From Streptomyces cucumeris (lineage in GTDB: Bacteria; Actinomycetota; Actinomycetes; Streptomycetales; Streptomycetaceae), in NCBI RefSeq assembly GCF_024295805.1, contig NZ_JANCLX010000004.1, forward strand, positions 1 through 64,000: a DNA stretch of 64,000 nucleotides, written 5' to 3'. A program made the translations under genes and the position numbers. A model generated the notes under the pieces. It was not told the origin of the DNA. It ran no database searches and was given only the letters and a program-made list of their open reading frames with translations. Each line of letters opens with the position of its first letter. The first letter of the stretch is position 1. Below are positions 8,142-16,933 of this stretch, one piece after another.

Positions 8142-9074
8142 GTGGAACACGTCATCGCCCTCGATGTGGGCGGCACCGGCATGAAAGCCGCCCTGGTCGG
8201 GGCGGACAGCACCCTGCTGTACGAGGCCAGGCGGCCCACCGGACGCGAGCGCGGCCCCGAGGCCGTCGTCGCCGCGATCCTGGACTTCGCCGCGGACCTG
8301 CGCGCGGTGGGCGAGGAGCGTTTCGGGCGGCCGCCCTCGGCGGCCGGCGTCGGCGTGCCCGGGGTCCTCGACGAGGCCCGCGGGGTCGCGGTCTTCGCCG
8401 CCAACCTCGGCTGGCGGGACGTCCCGCTGCGCGCACTGCTCTCGGAACGGCTGGCCGGGGTCCCGGTCGCACTGAGCCATGACGTCCGGATGGGCGGACT
8501 GGCCGAGGGGCGGATAGGAGCGGGCGAGGGCGCCGACCGGTTCCTCTTCGTATCGGTCGGCACCGGGATCGCGGGCGCCATCGGCATCGAGGGCCGGATC
8601 GACCCGGGGGCACACGGCTCCTCGGGGGAGATCGGCCATGTGGTGGTACGGCCGGGCGGCCCGGAGTGCGGCTGCGGTCAGCGGGGCTGTCTGGAGACGC
8701 TCGCCTCGGCGTCCGCGGTCGGCCGCGCCTGGGCGGCGGCCAGCGGTGACCCGTCGGCCGACGCCGCCGCCTGCGCCGAGGCCGTCGTCGCCGGCGATCC
8801 GCGGGCCGAGGCCGTGTGGGGGGAGATGACCGCGGCGCTCGCCGACGGTCTGGTGATCGCCCACACCCTGCTCGACCCCCGGGTGCTGATCATCGGCGGT
8901 GGGCTCGCCGAGGCCGGGGAGACCCTGTTCGGCCCGCTGCGCACGGCGGTCGAGAAGCGGCTCACCTTCCAGCCGCTGCCCCATATCGTCCCGGCGGGCC
9001 TCGGGGACACCGCCGGATGCCTGGGCGCGGGCCTGCTCGCCTGGGACCTACTCGCCACGGAGGTTTCCGCCTGA
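8142..9074 (+). CDS. nagK: N-acetylglucosamine kinase, ROK family
   Basis: This 310-aa ROK kinase phosphorylates GlcNAc at C6. The ATP-binding motif is ALDVGGTGMKAALV at the N-terminus. The ROK zinc site is the CGCGQRGCLE segment, and the ligand motif upstream has GSSGEIGHVVV. The GTG at 8142 is chosen because GGGAGA lies about 10 nt upstream and the ROK fold starts at once; there is no DNA-binding wing, so it is a kinase and not a ROK repressor. The stop overlaps the nagA start (TGATG), so the two are co-translated. Sugar specificity is inferred from nagA. Confidence 0.9.
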   Translation: MEHVIALDVGGTGMKAALVGADSTLLYEARRPTGRERGPEAVVAAILDFAADLRAVGEERFGRPPSAAGVGVPGVLDEARGVAVFAANLGWRDVPLRALLSERLAGVPVALSHDVRMGGLAEGRIGAGEGADRFLFVSVGTGIAGAIGIEGRIDPGAHGSSGEIGHVVVRPGGPECGCGQRGCLETLASASAVGRAWAAASGDPSADAAACAEAVVAGDPRAEAVWGEMTAALADGLVIAHTLLDPRVLIIGGGLAEAGETLFGPLRTAVEKRLTFQPLPHIVPAGLGDTAGCLGAGLLAWDLLATEVSA

Positions 9075-10279
9075 TGGTGCAGCGAACGGTTCTCACGGGC
9101 GCCCGGGTCGCACTGCCGTCGGGGGTGGTGGAGAACGGGCGGGTGACGGTCGAGGGCACCCGTATCGCCGCCACGGACGCGGGGCCGGGCGCGGGCGCCG
9201 GGCGGGACACGGATGCCGGACCGGGCGCGGCCGGGTCCGGCGCAGTGCGCGATCTGACCGGCTGCTGGATCGTCCCCGGCTTCATCGACATCCATGTGCA
9301 CGGCGGCGGTGGCGCATCGTTCTCCGCGGGCACCGCGGAGGAGGCCCTCACCGTCGTCCGCACCCACCGGGCCCACGGCACCACGACCCTGCTCGCCTCC
9401 ACCGTCACCGGTGACCTGGACGACCTCGCCCGGCAGGCGTCCGTCCTCTCCGAACTGGTCGAACAGGGCGAGCTCGCGGGCATCCACTTCGAGGGGCCGT
9501 TCATCTCCCCGCACCGCTGCGGCGCCCACCAGCCCTCGCTGCTGCGCGTCCCCGACCCGGCGGACGTCCGCAAGCTGGTCGACGCGGCCCGCGGCACCGC
9601 ACGGATGATGACGCTCGCGCCCGAACTGCCCGGCGGCCTTGAGTCCGTCCGGCTGCTCGCCGACAGCGGGATCATCGCGGCCGTCGGTCACACCGACTCC
9701 GGCTACGAGGCGACCCGCGAGGCGGTCGACGCGGGCGCCACCGTGGCCACCCACCTGTTCAACGCGATGCCCTCACTGCTGCACCGTGAACCGGGTCCCA
9801 TCGCCGCGCTGCTGGAGGACGAGCGGGTCACCGTCGAGCTCATCAACGACGGCACCCATCTCCACCCGGCCGTGCTCCAGCTCGCCTTCCACCGCGCGGG
9901 CGCCGGTCGCGTCGCGTTCATCACCGACGCCATGGGCGCCGCGGGCATGAGCGACGGGCGCTATCCGCTCGGCCCGATGGAGGTCGAGGTCAGGGACGGG
10001 GTGGCGCGGATCAGCGACGGGCCGACGGCCGGTTCGATCGCGGGCTCGACCCTCACCCTCGACCGCGCCTTCCGGCGGGCGGTGACCGTCGACGGGCTGA
10101 GCGTCGGCGAGGCGGTGCGGGCGCTGTCCACCACCCCCGCGAAGGTGCTGGGCGTGGACGGCCGGGTCGGCTCGCTGGAGCCCGGCAAGGACGCGGATCT
10201 GGTCGTCCTCGGCCCGGACTTCCGGCTCCGCGGCGTGATGCGCCGCGGCACCTGGGTGGTCGATCCCGAAGTGAACTGA
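9074..10279 (+). CDS. nagA: N-acetylglucosamine-6-phosphate deacetylase
   Basis: This 401-aa amidohydrolase-superfamily enzyme removes acetate from GlcNAc-6-P to give GlcN-6-P, the DasR effector. Metal ligands are visible in FIDIHVHGGGG and in GHTDSGYEATREAVDAGA / THLFNAMPSL. The catalytic Asp is in FITDAMGAAG. A glycine/proline-rich insert of about 20 residues lies between beta strands near residues 36-55 and should be a surface loop. The ATG at 9074 overlaps the nagK stop. Confidence 0.93.
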   Translation: MVQRTVLTGARVALPSGVVENGRVTVEGTRIAATDAGPGAGAGRDTDAGPGAAGSGAVRDLTGCWIVPGFIDIHVHGGGGASFSAGTAEEALTVVRTHRAHGTTTLLASTVTGDLDDLARQASVLSELVEQGELAGIHFEGPFISPHRCGAHQPSLLRVPDPADVRKLVDAARGTARMMTLAPELPGGLESVRLLADSGIIAAVGHTDSGYEATREAVDAGATVATHLFNAMPSLLHREPGPIAALLEDERVTVELINDGTHLHPAVLQLAFHRAGAGRVAFITDAMGAAGMSDGRYPLGPMEVEVRDGVARISDGPTAGSIAGSTLTLDRAFRRAVTVDGLSVGEAVRALSTTPAKVLGVDGRVGSLEPGKDADLVVLGPDFRLRGVMRRGTWVVDPEVN

Positions 10280-10437
10280 TATACCCCGGTGTTGAGCCGT
10301 CCGGCAGGGGCCGAGGTCTGGGCCGGGGGCCACGGCTTTGGCATGATCGCCTGACGGCGAGCGCCGCTCGTCGCACAGCCGTACGCTTCAGCACAGGAAT
10401 CTCCGTCCGGCGGGGGGACGGGAGAGGGGATGCCAGG

Positions 10438-11412
10438 GTGATCCTGACGGTCACGCTCAACACCGCCCTCGACATCACCTACCGGGTGCCGCAGTTGCGC
10501 CCGCACACCACCCACCGCGTGACCGACGTCGCCGAACGGCCCGGCGGCAAGGGACTCAATGTGGCCCGGGTGCTGGCCGTGCTCGGCCACGACACCGTCG
10601 TCACCGGCTTCGCGGGCGGGGTCACCGGCGCGGTGCTGCGCGAACGCCTCGCCGCCCTCGCCGGATCCGGATCCGCTGCCGGCACCGGCACCGAGCCGCC
10701 CCGCGGCCGGATCACCGACGCCCTGGTGCCCATCGCCGGGACCACCCGGCGCACCATCGGCGTCGTCGACGACTCCACGGGCGACACCACCCAGCTCAAT
10801 GAGCCGGGACCGATCGTCACCACCCCCGAGTGGTCCGCATTCCTCACCGGCTACGCCCGGCTGCTGCGCGAGGCGTCGGCCGTCGCGCTGTGCGGCAGCC
10901 TGCCGCCCGGTGTCCCCGTGGGCACCTATGCCCAGCTCATCCGGGAGGCGCACGCGGCGGGGGTGCCCACCCTGCTGGACACCAGCGGGGAGCCGCTGCG
11001 CCGCGGGATCGCCGCCCGGCCGCATCTGGTCAAGCCCAACGCCGCGGAGCTGGCGGGACTGACCGGCGCCACCGATCCGCTGCGCGCCGCCCGGGACGCC
11101 CGGCGGCGCGGGGCGCGGGCGGTGGCCGCCTCCCTGGGCGCGGACGGCATGCTCGCGGTCACCTCACAGGGCACCTGGCGGGCCCGGACGCCGCTGCGGC
11201 TGTCGGGGAATCCGACCGGGGCCGGGGACTCGGCGGTGGCGGGGCTGCTGTCCGGTCTGGTGGAGGAGGTGCCGTGGCCGGACCGGCTGGCCCGCGCGGT
11301 GGCCCTGTCCGCGGCGGCGGTGCGGGCCCCGGTGGCGGGCGAGTTCGACCGCGCGGACTACGACGAGCTGCTGGGGCGGGTCGAGGTGACGGAGCACCCG
11401 GCAGCGGCGTGA
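10438..11412 (+). CDS. PfkB-family sugar-phosphate kinase (1-phosphofructokinase/hexose kinase type)
   Basis: This 324-aa ribokinase-fold kinase starts at GTG with MILTVTLNTALDITYRV, typical of 1-phosphofructokinase and tagatose-6-phosphate kinases. The first PfkB signature is RPGGKGLNVARVLAVLG and the second is NPTGAGDSAVAGLL, with the catalytic Asp in GAGDS. It follows nagA by 158 bp and reads in the same direction, so it may take part in sugar-phosphate metabolism in this locus. The exact substrate cannot be told from sequence: fructose 1-phosphate, tagatose 6-phosphate or another hexose phosphate are all possible. Confidence 0.85.
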   Translation: MILTVTLNTALDITYRVPQLRPHTTHRVTDVAERPGGKGLNVARVLAVLGHDTVVTGFAGGVTGAVLRERLAALAGSGSAAGTGTEPPRGRITDALVPIAGTTRRTIGVVDDSTGDTTQLNEPGPIVTTPEWSAFLTGYARLLREASAVALCGSLPPGVPVGTYAQLIREAHAAGVPTLLDTSGEPLRRGIAARPHLVKPNAAELAGLTGATDPLRAARDARRRGARAVAASLGADGMLAVTSQGTWRARTPLRLSGNPTGAGDSAVAGLLSGLVEEVPWPDRLARAVALSAAAVRAPVAGEFDRADYDELLGRVEVTEHPAAA

Positions 11413-11631
11413 CCGGCCGGGTGCCCGGGACCAGGGCGTGTTCCGAAAGGAGCGCCGTCCGCCCGGAGCGCGGGCCCCGCGGCGTCAGGGGGCACCGCAC
11501 CTCCCGGCGGTAGCCGGGAGAGCGTGCGATCGCACGGCGGAGGGTCGCCCTCGCGGGGGTGCCCCCGGACGGAGTCCGGGGACGGGCCCACTCGGACGAA
11601 ACACGCCCCGGCGTCCGTCACCCGGTCCGCG

Positions 11632-12612
11632 TCAGTCGCCCGGCTTCTTGTTGGTCAGCCACATCTGGTCGAGGTTGGCGTTGCACTTGTCGCCCGCCTC
11701 ACAGGACACCGTGATGGTGTTGGTGCCCGCGTTCAGCTCGACCAGGGACCAGCTATTGGTCCAGCCCTTCTCCCAGTCGCCCTTCGGGCCGTGGGCGAAG
11801 TTGTCCATGTTGATCGGACGGGACTGCTTCTGGCCGTTGATCGACAGCGTCATGCTCTGCTTCTCGCCGGGTACGCCGTAGCCCACGTAGAGCCGGTACC
11901 CCTTGCCCTTCTTGACGTCCACGCTCCAGCTCGCGGAGGCGCCCGGGGTGTTCAGACCGGCCACGTACTGGCCGCCCGCGGCCTGGGCGCCCTTGATGTC
12001 GCCCGCGGCCGCCGCGCCGCCCGCGAGCTGCATCTTCACAGCGTCCTCGGTGGGCAGCTTCTGGTTCGGCCTGGCGGACGGACCGGCGCTCCGGCCCGGC
12101 TTCTCGCTCTGCCCGGTGGTCGGCTCGTCGCTCGGCCCGGCCTGGTCGTCCTTGTCGTCGCCGCCATTGGTGATCATCGCGATACCGATACCGACGATGA
12201 CCACGGCGACCACCGCGATCGCACCGATCAGCAGGCCCCGGTTGTTGGGGCCGCGGCCACCACCACCGCGGCCGCCGGCCGGGGCGGCGGACGGCTGCCG
12301 GGGCGCGCCGCCGGGCAGCGTCTCGGGCGCGGCGTAGTGGGCGTTCTGGCGGCCGTAGCCGCCCTGCTGCTGGCCGTAGCCGCCCTGCTGCGGACCGGGC
12401 GCCTGCTGGCCGTAGGTGCGCTCGCCCACCGCACGGACCTGGTTGTACGAGGTCCGCGGGACGCCGGGCTGGGCCGGACCGGGATAGCCGTAGCCACCGG
12501 TACGGGCACCCGGCTGACCCGGCTGGCCGGACTGCTCGCCCTCGGAGCGGTACAGATAGGCGAACGGGTCGTCGTTCTCCGGTGTGTCCGAGCCGTTGTT
12601 GCCGGCCGTCAT
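11632..12612 (-). CDS. Membrane-anchored protein with C-terminal CBM35-like carbohydrate-binding domain
   Basis: This 326-aa protein has three parts. Residues 1 to about 115 are a Gly/Pro/Gln/Tyr-rich cytoplasmic tail with repeated YGQQQGGY-like units. Next is one transmembrane segment (LLIGAIAVVAVVIVGIGIAMI). After a charged linker comes an extracellular beta-sandwich domain with GASASWSVDVKKGKGYRLYVGYGVPG and a Cys pair (CEAGDKC), resembling CBM6/35 sugar-binding modules. It has no catalytic domain. Beside the GlcNAc genes it may sense or bind wall or chitin sugars; this is inference. It is monocistronic. Confidence 0.75.
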   Translation of the reverse strand: MTAGNNGSDTPENDDPFAYLYRSEGEQSGQPGQPGARTGGYGYPGPAQPGVPRTSYNQVRAVGERTYGQQAPGPQQGGYGQQQGGYGRQNAHYAAPETLPGGAPRQPSAAPAGGRGGGGRGPNNRGLLIGAIAVVAVVIVGIGIAMITNGGDDKDDQAGPSDEPTTGQSEKPGRSAGPSARPNQKLPTEDAVKMQLAGGAAAAGDIKGAQAAGGQYVAGLNTPGASASWSVDVKKGKGYRLYVGYGVPGEKQSMTLSINGQKQSRPINMDNFAHGPKGDWEKGWTNSWSLVELNAGTNTITVSCEAGDKCNANLDQMWLTNKKPGD

Positions 12613-12843
12613 CCCTCGTCACTCCCCTGTGCATTGGCCTTCGGCGTCACGATGCGTTGCGCCACGACTGCTCATACCAGGGCCGACAGGGCCTCGGCAG
12701 GTGGTGCGCTGTCCGGATGGCCAATATTCATGATCGGTTCACTGTCGGCGGCAGGGCCGCATCGGCGCAGCCTACCGTGACAGGGACGTGCTGAGCCCCC
12801 GCCCGGGTTCCACCCGGCCGGGACCGGTGGGACACCCGGGGCC

Positions 12844-14520
12844 TTAACCGGCCCGTCTGCGCTCCTTGGAACGCGACCGCTTCTCCACATACATCCGCTG
12901 ATCAGCGGATTGCAGTACTTCCTCGGCCGACATTCCACAGCCCGCCCAGCCGATGCCGAAGCTGGCCCCGACCCGGACCGCCCGGCCGTCCACCCGGATC
13001 GGCGGGATGATCGCGTTCCGCAGGCGGACGGCGAGGTCCTGGGCGTCGGCCCGGCCGAGCCCGTCGGCGAGCACCACGAACTCGTCACCGCCGAGCCGGG
13101 CGACGGTGTCCCCGTCCCGGACGCCGTTGGTCAGCCTGCGGGCGACCTCGATCAGCACCGCGTCGCCCGCGTGGTGGCCGAACCGGTCGTTGATGGACTT
13201 GAAGCCGTCGAGGTCGCAGAAGAGCACCGCGAGCCCCTTGTGGCCGTCGTCGACGTCACTGTCCTCATTGGGCGGGACGGTGTGCACATGGCTGTCGAAC
13301 GGGACGCCGCCCGGGGCGGGCGGACTGCCGAACGCCTCGAACTCGTCGAAACCGTAGAGATGGCCGCCCGGACCGCCCGGGTCTGCCTGGGCGGCGACCA
13401 CGGCGGGCTCCTCCTCCACCCCGCCCGGCAGCGGCGGGGTGCCGCACAGCCTGCTGCCGAGCCGGGCGCGCAGCTCGGCGCTGTTGGGCAGGCCGGTCAG
13501 CGAGTCATGGCTGGCCCGGTGGGCGAGCTGGAGCTCATGCCGCTTGCGCTCCTCGATGTCCTCGACGTGGGTGAGCAGGAAGCGCGGCCCGTCGGCGGCG
13601 TCGGCGACGACCGAGTTGCGCAGCGAGACCCAGACGTAGGAGCCGTCCCGGCGGGCGAGGCGCAGCTCGGAGCGGCCCCCTTCGGCGGAGGTGCGCAGCA
13701 GGGTGCCGATGTCCTCGGGGTGGACCAGGTCGGAGAAGGAGTAGCGGCGCATCGCGGAGGCCGGGCGGCCCAGCAGCCGGCACAGGGCGTCGTTGGTGCG
13801 CAGCAGACGGCCGTGCTGGTCGCCGCCCATCTCGGCGATGGCCATCCCGCTGGGCGCGTACTCGAACGCCTGCCGGAAGCTCTCCTCGCTGGCGCGCAGG
13901 GCCTGCTGCTCGCGCTCCAGGCGGAGCAGGGCGCGCTGCATATTGGCGCGCAGCCGGGCGTTGCCGATCGCAATGGCCGCGTGGAAGGCGTACATCTGGA
14001 GCGCTTCACGGCCCCAGGCGCCGGGGCGGCGGCCGTTGCGCGGGCGGTCGACGGAGATGACGCCGATCAGCTCACCGCCGGAGGCGCCCGCCGCATAGAG
14101 CGGGGCGAACAGCCGGTCCATCGGATGCCATTCGTCGGCGAACCGGGGGGCGGGGCCGGGGGTGTGCCACTGGGGGACGTCGTCGTCGTCGAGGACCCAG
14201 CCCTCGGTGTACGGGATGAAGCGCAGATCGCCCCAGCGGTCGCCCATGGAGAGCCTGCGGTCCCAGGAGGTGCGGGAGCCCACCCGCCCCGCCATCAGCG
14301 CTTCGGCCCCGGCGCTGCCGCCGACGGCCGCGACCACGAGATCGCCGTCCGGACGGACCAGATTGACGGCCGAGAGCTCATAGCCGAGCCCGGCTATGAC
14401 CCCGTCCGCGACGGTCTGCAGGGTGTCGGCGAGGCTGCGCGCGGTATTCAGGTCGGCGACCACCTGGTGCAGCTGCCGCAGGGTCGCAAGGCGGATATAG
14501 GGCTCCGACTCGGTCTCCAT
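12844..14520 (-). CDS. cdgB: Diguanylate cyclase CdgB (GAF-PAS-GGDEF)
   Basis: This 558-aa cytoplasmic cyclase makes c-di-GMP, which through BldD holds Streptomyces in vegetative growth. An N-terminal GAF-like domain (about 15-190) is followed by a PAS/PAC domain (about 205-330, SEESFRQAFEYAPSGMAI ... LTHVEDIEERKR) and a GGDEF domain. The active site is intact (ARLGGDEFVVL), and an inhibitory RDGD site lies exactly five residues before it. A low-complexity stretch of about 70 residues splits the GGDEF domain between DSLTGLPNSAELRARL and LAVLFCDLDGF. The ATG at 14520 has a GGGGGAG ribosome site 8 nt upstream. From memory the order matches S. coelicolor SCO4281. Confidence 0.92.
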   Translation of the reverse strand: METESEPYIRLATLRQLHQVVADLNTARSLADTLQTVADGVIAGLGYELSAVNLVRPDGDLVVAAVGGSAGAEALMAGRVGSRTSWDRRLSMGDRWGDLRFIPYTEGWVLDDDDVPQWHTPGPAPRFADEWHPMDRLFAPLYAAGASGGELIGVISVDRPRNGRRPGAWGREALQMYAFHAAIAIGNARLRANMQRALLRLEREQQALRASEESFRQAFEYAPSGMAIAEMGGDQHGRLLRTNDALCRLLGRPASAMRRYSFSDLVHPEDIGTLLRTSAEGGRSELRLARRDGSYVWVSLRNSVVADAADGPRFLLTHVEDIEERKRHELQLAHRASHDSLTGLPNSAELRARLGSRLCGTPPLPGGVEEEPAVVAAQADPGGPGGHLYGFDEFEAFGSPPAPGGVPFDSHVHTVPPNEDSDVDDGHKGLAVLFCDLDGFKSINDRFGHHAGDAVLIEVARRLTNGVRDGDTVARLGGDEFVVLADGLGRADAQDLAVRLRNAIIPPIRVDGRAVRVGASFGIGWAGCGMSAEEVLQSADQRMYVEKRSRSKERRRAG

Positions 14521-14853
14521 TGCTCGCACTCCCCCGAGACCTCGACAGCAACTCCTGGCTTCTTGTCGTCCGATTGCCACGGCCACTGAATCACAGCGAG
14601 CTGCTCACTCGGTACACAGGGTCAACAATTACTGGCTGCTGTGACTCATGTCACAGACCGTGTTCAATCCTTGGCGAGAGGGTGTGGGAGCGCTCCTATC
14701 TTTCCGGTCCGCAAATTCCGAAATGACAATGCCTGGTCATCCCTTGCGTTCCCTGGTAACCGGGGCGATGTCCGATCTAGAACCGAAGACCTAGGCCCGC
14801 TTTGGGTCCAGAGTCCGATGCGGGCGGGAAGTGTGCGGCGTTAGCGTCGGGAC
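14521..14853. other. Divergent promoter region cdgB / flavin reductase
   Basis: This 333-bp region lies between two divergent genes and is AT-richer than its surroundings. It contains a perfect-arm palindrome at 14640-14655 that matches Crp consensus. No coding sequence is supported. Confidence 0.6.
14640..14655. promoter_or_regulatory. Crp-type palindrome
   Basis: TGTGACTCATGTCACA has perfect 6-bp arms and fits both the E. coli CRP pattern TGTGA-N6-TCACA and the Streptomyces Crp pattern GTG-N6-GNCAC. It lies 120 bp upstream of the cdgB start and about 200 bp upstream of the divergent flavin reductase gene. A BldD site was considered for the same element, but the spacing between half-sites is one base short. 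Confidence 0.7.
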
Positions 14854-15426
14854 GTGTTCCCGACAACGCCTTCCACTCCCGCGTCCGCCCCTGCCGGGCC
14901 CTCCGTCCCCCATGCTGGTGGGGTGAGTGAGGACGATTTCCGGGCCGCGCTGTCCCGCCTGGCCGCGGGCGTGGTGCTGGTGACCGCGCACGACCCCGAG
15001 GAGGGGCCACGCGGTGAGGACGTCGGTATGACGGCCACCGCGTTCATGTCCGTGTCGCTCGATCCGCCGCTGGCGATGGTGAGCGTGCGCAACGGCTCCC
15101 GGATGGACGACCTGCTGGAGCGGCAGCCGCTCTGGGCGGTCTCGGTCCTGGCGGAAAGTCAGCGGCATATCGCGGGACGTTTCGCGATGAAGGGGCGCAT
15201 CAGCGACAGACTGCTCTTCGACGACATGCCGGTCGTACGGGGCACGGCGAGCGGGGCGCCGCTGGCCGCGGGCGCGCTGGCCACGCTGGAGTGCCGCACC
15301 GAACAGCGGATGACCGCCGGTGACCACACCCTGGTGGTCGGCCGCGTCCTGACGGCGGCCACGCCGACGGGCGCCGAGGGCGGCCCCCTGATGTACTTCC
15401 GCGGCCGCTACCGGACGATGGACTGA
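14854..15426 (+). CDS. Flavin reductase domain protein
   Basis: This flavoprotein of about 190 aa belongs to the flavin-reductase-like family (FMN-binding split barrel). Characteristic features are FRAALSRLAAGVVLVTAHD, the TATAFMSVSLDPPLAMVSV strand with the flavin-contact loop, and a C-terminal GGPLMYFRGRYRTM. It reduces FMN or FAD with NAD(P)H, usually for a monooxygenase partner; none is adjacent. An alternative GTG start about 66 bp downstream would delete a Pro/Ser-rich leader and leave a 168-aa protein of standard length. Confidence 0.85.
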   Translation: MFPTTPSTPASAPAGPSVPHAGGVSEDDFRAALSRLAAGVVLVTAHDPEEGPRGEDVGMTATAFMSVSLDPPLAMVSVRNGSRMDDLLERQPLWAVSVLAESQRHIAGRFAMKGRISDRLLFDDMPVVRGTASGAPLAAGALATLECRTEQRMTAGDHTLVVGRVLTAATPTGAEGGPLMYFRGRYRTMD

Positions 15427-15518
15427 CCCGGGGCCGGGACGACGCGCGACCCGTCAGCCGGAGGGCGCGTTCGGGTGCTTTCCGGTGCCGGGGGTGCTTT
15501 CCGGCGCCGGGGCGCGGG

Positions 15519-15947
15519 TCAGTGCCAGTCGCGGCCGGAGCGGCCGCGCTTGGTGTCGCTCCGCTGCTTCTTCTGCCGCAGCCGCCGCTCATTGATCCCG
15601 CGCGGGATCCGGGTGGCCCGGCGCGGCTTCGGCGGCGGCGCGGTGGCCTCCGCGAGCAGCGAGGCCAGCCGCACGGCGGCGGTCTCGCGGTTGCGCCACT
15701 GGGAGCGGTGCTCGGACGCCCGTACGGTCACCACGCCGTCGGTCAGCCGTCCGGCCAGCCGCTCCAGCGCGCGCTCCTTCCACACCGGCGGCAGCGCCGT
15801 GGTGCGGCCGAGGTCGAAGCGCAGCTCGACCTGGCTGTCGCTGGTGTTGACGTGCTGTCCGCCGGGCCCGGAGGACCGCGAGAAACGCCACATCAGCTCG
15901 GCCTCCGGCAGGGAGACCGAGCCACGGATGACATAGGGCGCGGACAT
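15519..15947 (-). CDS. arfB: ArfB/YaeJ-type peptidyl-tRNA hydrolase, ribosome rescue
   Basis: This 142-aa release-factor-like protein has the catalytic GGQ motif in [21 protein letters not shown], near residues 20-40. It lacks the stop-codon-recognition domains of RF1/RF2. The C-terminal tail is strongly basic ([19 protein letters not shown]), as needed to enter the empty mRNA channel of a stalled ribosome. It hydrolyses peptidyl-tRNA on non-stop complexes. The ATG at 15947 is used because [20 protein letters not shown] begins the family domain; the extension to 16145 is unsupported. Confidence 0.9.
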   Translation of the reverse strand: MSAPYVIRGSVSLPEAELMWRFSRSSGPGGQHVNTSDSQVELRFDLGRTTALPPVWKERALERLAGRLTDGVVTVRASEHRSQWRNRETAAVRLASLLAEATAPPPKPRRATRIPRGINERRLRQKKQRSDTKRGRSGRDWH

Positions 15948-16159
15948 GGCCCCATGGTCCCGTGTCCACACGGCCCCCGTCACCTCGTTTTGCGGTCCGT
16001 TCCCGGTACGGCGTCCCGGCCCGGCATCAGGATTTGGCAAAGAAAGTAAAGAGAGCTGGAACCCGACACCGCCCTGATGGCGTTGTGGAGGGTGACGGTA
16101 GCTTCGTCCGGTACGAAGCCCGACGCTCGGATTCATCGAGACCACGAAAGGGACTCCCC

Positions 16160-16735
16160 ATGGCTGTAAGCCTGTCCAAGGGCGGCAACGTCTCGCTCAC
16201 CAAGGAGGCACCGGGCCTGACCGCCGTCACGGTCGGCCTCGGCTGGGACGTCCGCACCACCACGGGCACCGACTTCGACCTGGACGCCAGCGCCATCGCG
16301 GTGAACACGAACGGCAAGGTCTACTCCGACCAGCACTTCGTGTTCTTCAACAACAAGGCCACCCCGGACCAGACCATCGTCCACACCGGTGACAACGTCA
16401 CCGGCCAGGGCGAGGGCGACGACGAGCAGATCAACGTCAACCTGGCCGGTCTGCCCGCCGACATCGAGAAGATCGTCTTCCCGGTCTCGATCTACGACGC
16501 CGAGTCGCGCAGCCAGAACTTCGGCCAGGTGCGCAACGCGTTCATCCGCATCGTCAACCAGGCGGGCGGCACCGAGATCGCGCGCTACGACCTGAGCGAG
16601 GACGCCGCCACCGAGACCGCCATGGTCTTCGGCGAGCTCTACCGCAACGGCGCGGAGTGGAAGTTCCGCGCCGTCGGCCAGGGCTACGCGGCCGGCCTGG
16701 CCGGCATCGCCCAGGACTTCGGCGTCAACGTCTGA
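16160..16735 (+). CDS. TerD-family protein
   Basis: This 191-aa protein starts [20 protein letters not shown] and carries the TerD hallmarks [21 protein letters not shown] and [37 protein letters not shown] (read in two parts). These acidic segments are the calcium-binding loops of the family. TerD proteins take part in tellurite and stress resistance and, in Streptomyces, in calcium-linked development. It is monocistronic, with a perfect 36-bp hairpin just downstream. A CDS length of about 190 aa is standard. Confidence 0.93.
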   Translation: MAVSLSKGGNVSLTKEAPGLTAVTVGLGWDVRTTTGTDFDLDASAIAVNTNGKVYSDQHFVFFNNKATPDQTIVHTGDNVTGQGEGDDEQINVNLAGLPADIEKIVFPVSIYDAESRSQNFGQVRNAFIRIVNQAGGTEIARYDLSEDAATETAMVFGELYRNGAEWKFRAVGQGYAAGLAGIAQDFGVNV

Positions 16736-16765
16736 CGTTCCGCCGGAACCACGTGTGCGTAACAC

Positions 16766-16801
16766 GAGGGCCGGATCCCGCTGCAGCGGGATCCGGCCCT
16801 C
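16766..16801 (+). terminator. 36-bp perfect palindromic terminator after the TerD gene
   Basis: GAGGGCCGGATCCCGCTG at 16766-16783 is exactly the reverse complement of 16784-16801, so the whole element is a 36-bp perfect palindrome. It starts 31 bp after the stop codon. A second hairpin (GGGCCGCCC / GGGCGGCCC, 16857-16877) follows and may serve the convergent AraC gene. Confidence 0.8.
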
Positions 16802-16933
16802 GGCCGTGGTGGCTCAACCGCAAGGAGAACCCCCGTATCTCCCCGCCGGTCGTCATGGGCCGCCCGCCGGGCGGCCCGCCGCCGTCCAGCATGGTGGAGG
16901 GCGCGCCGGACGTCATGCGCACAGCGTCCACTG

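Noticed and set aside
14640..14655. BldD box upstream of cdgB
   Set aside because: The half-sites have four and not five central bases, and the element fits Crp better. BldD control of cdgB is known from literature but its site was not located here.
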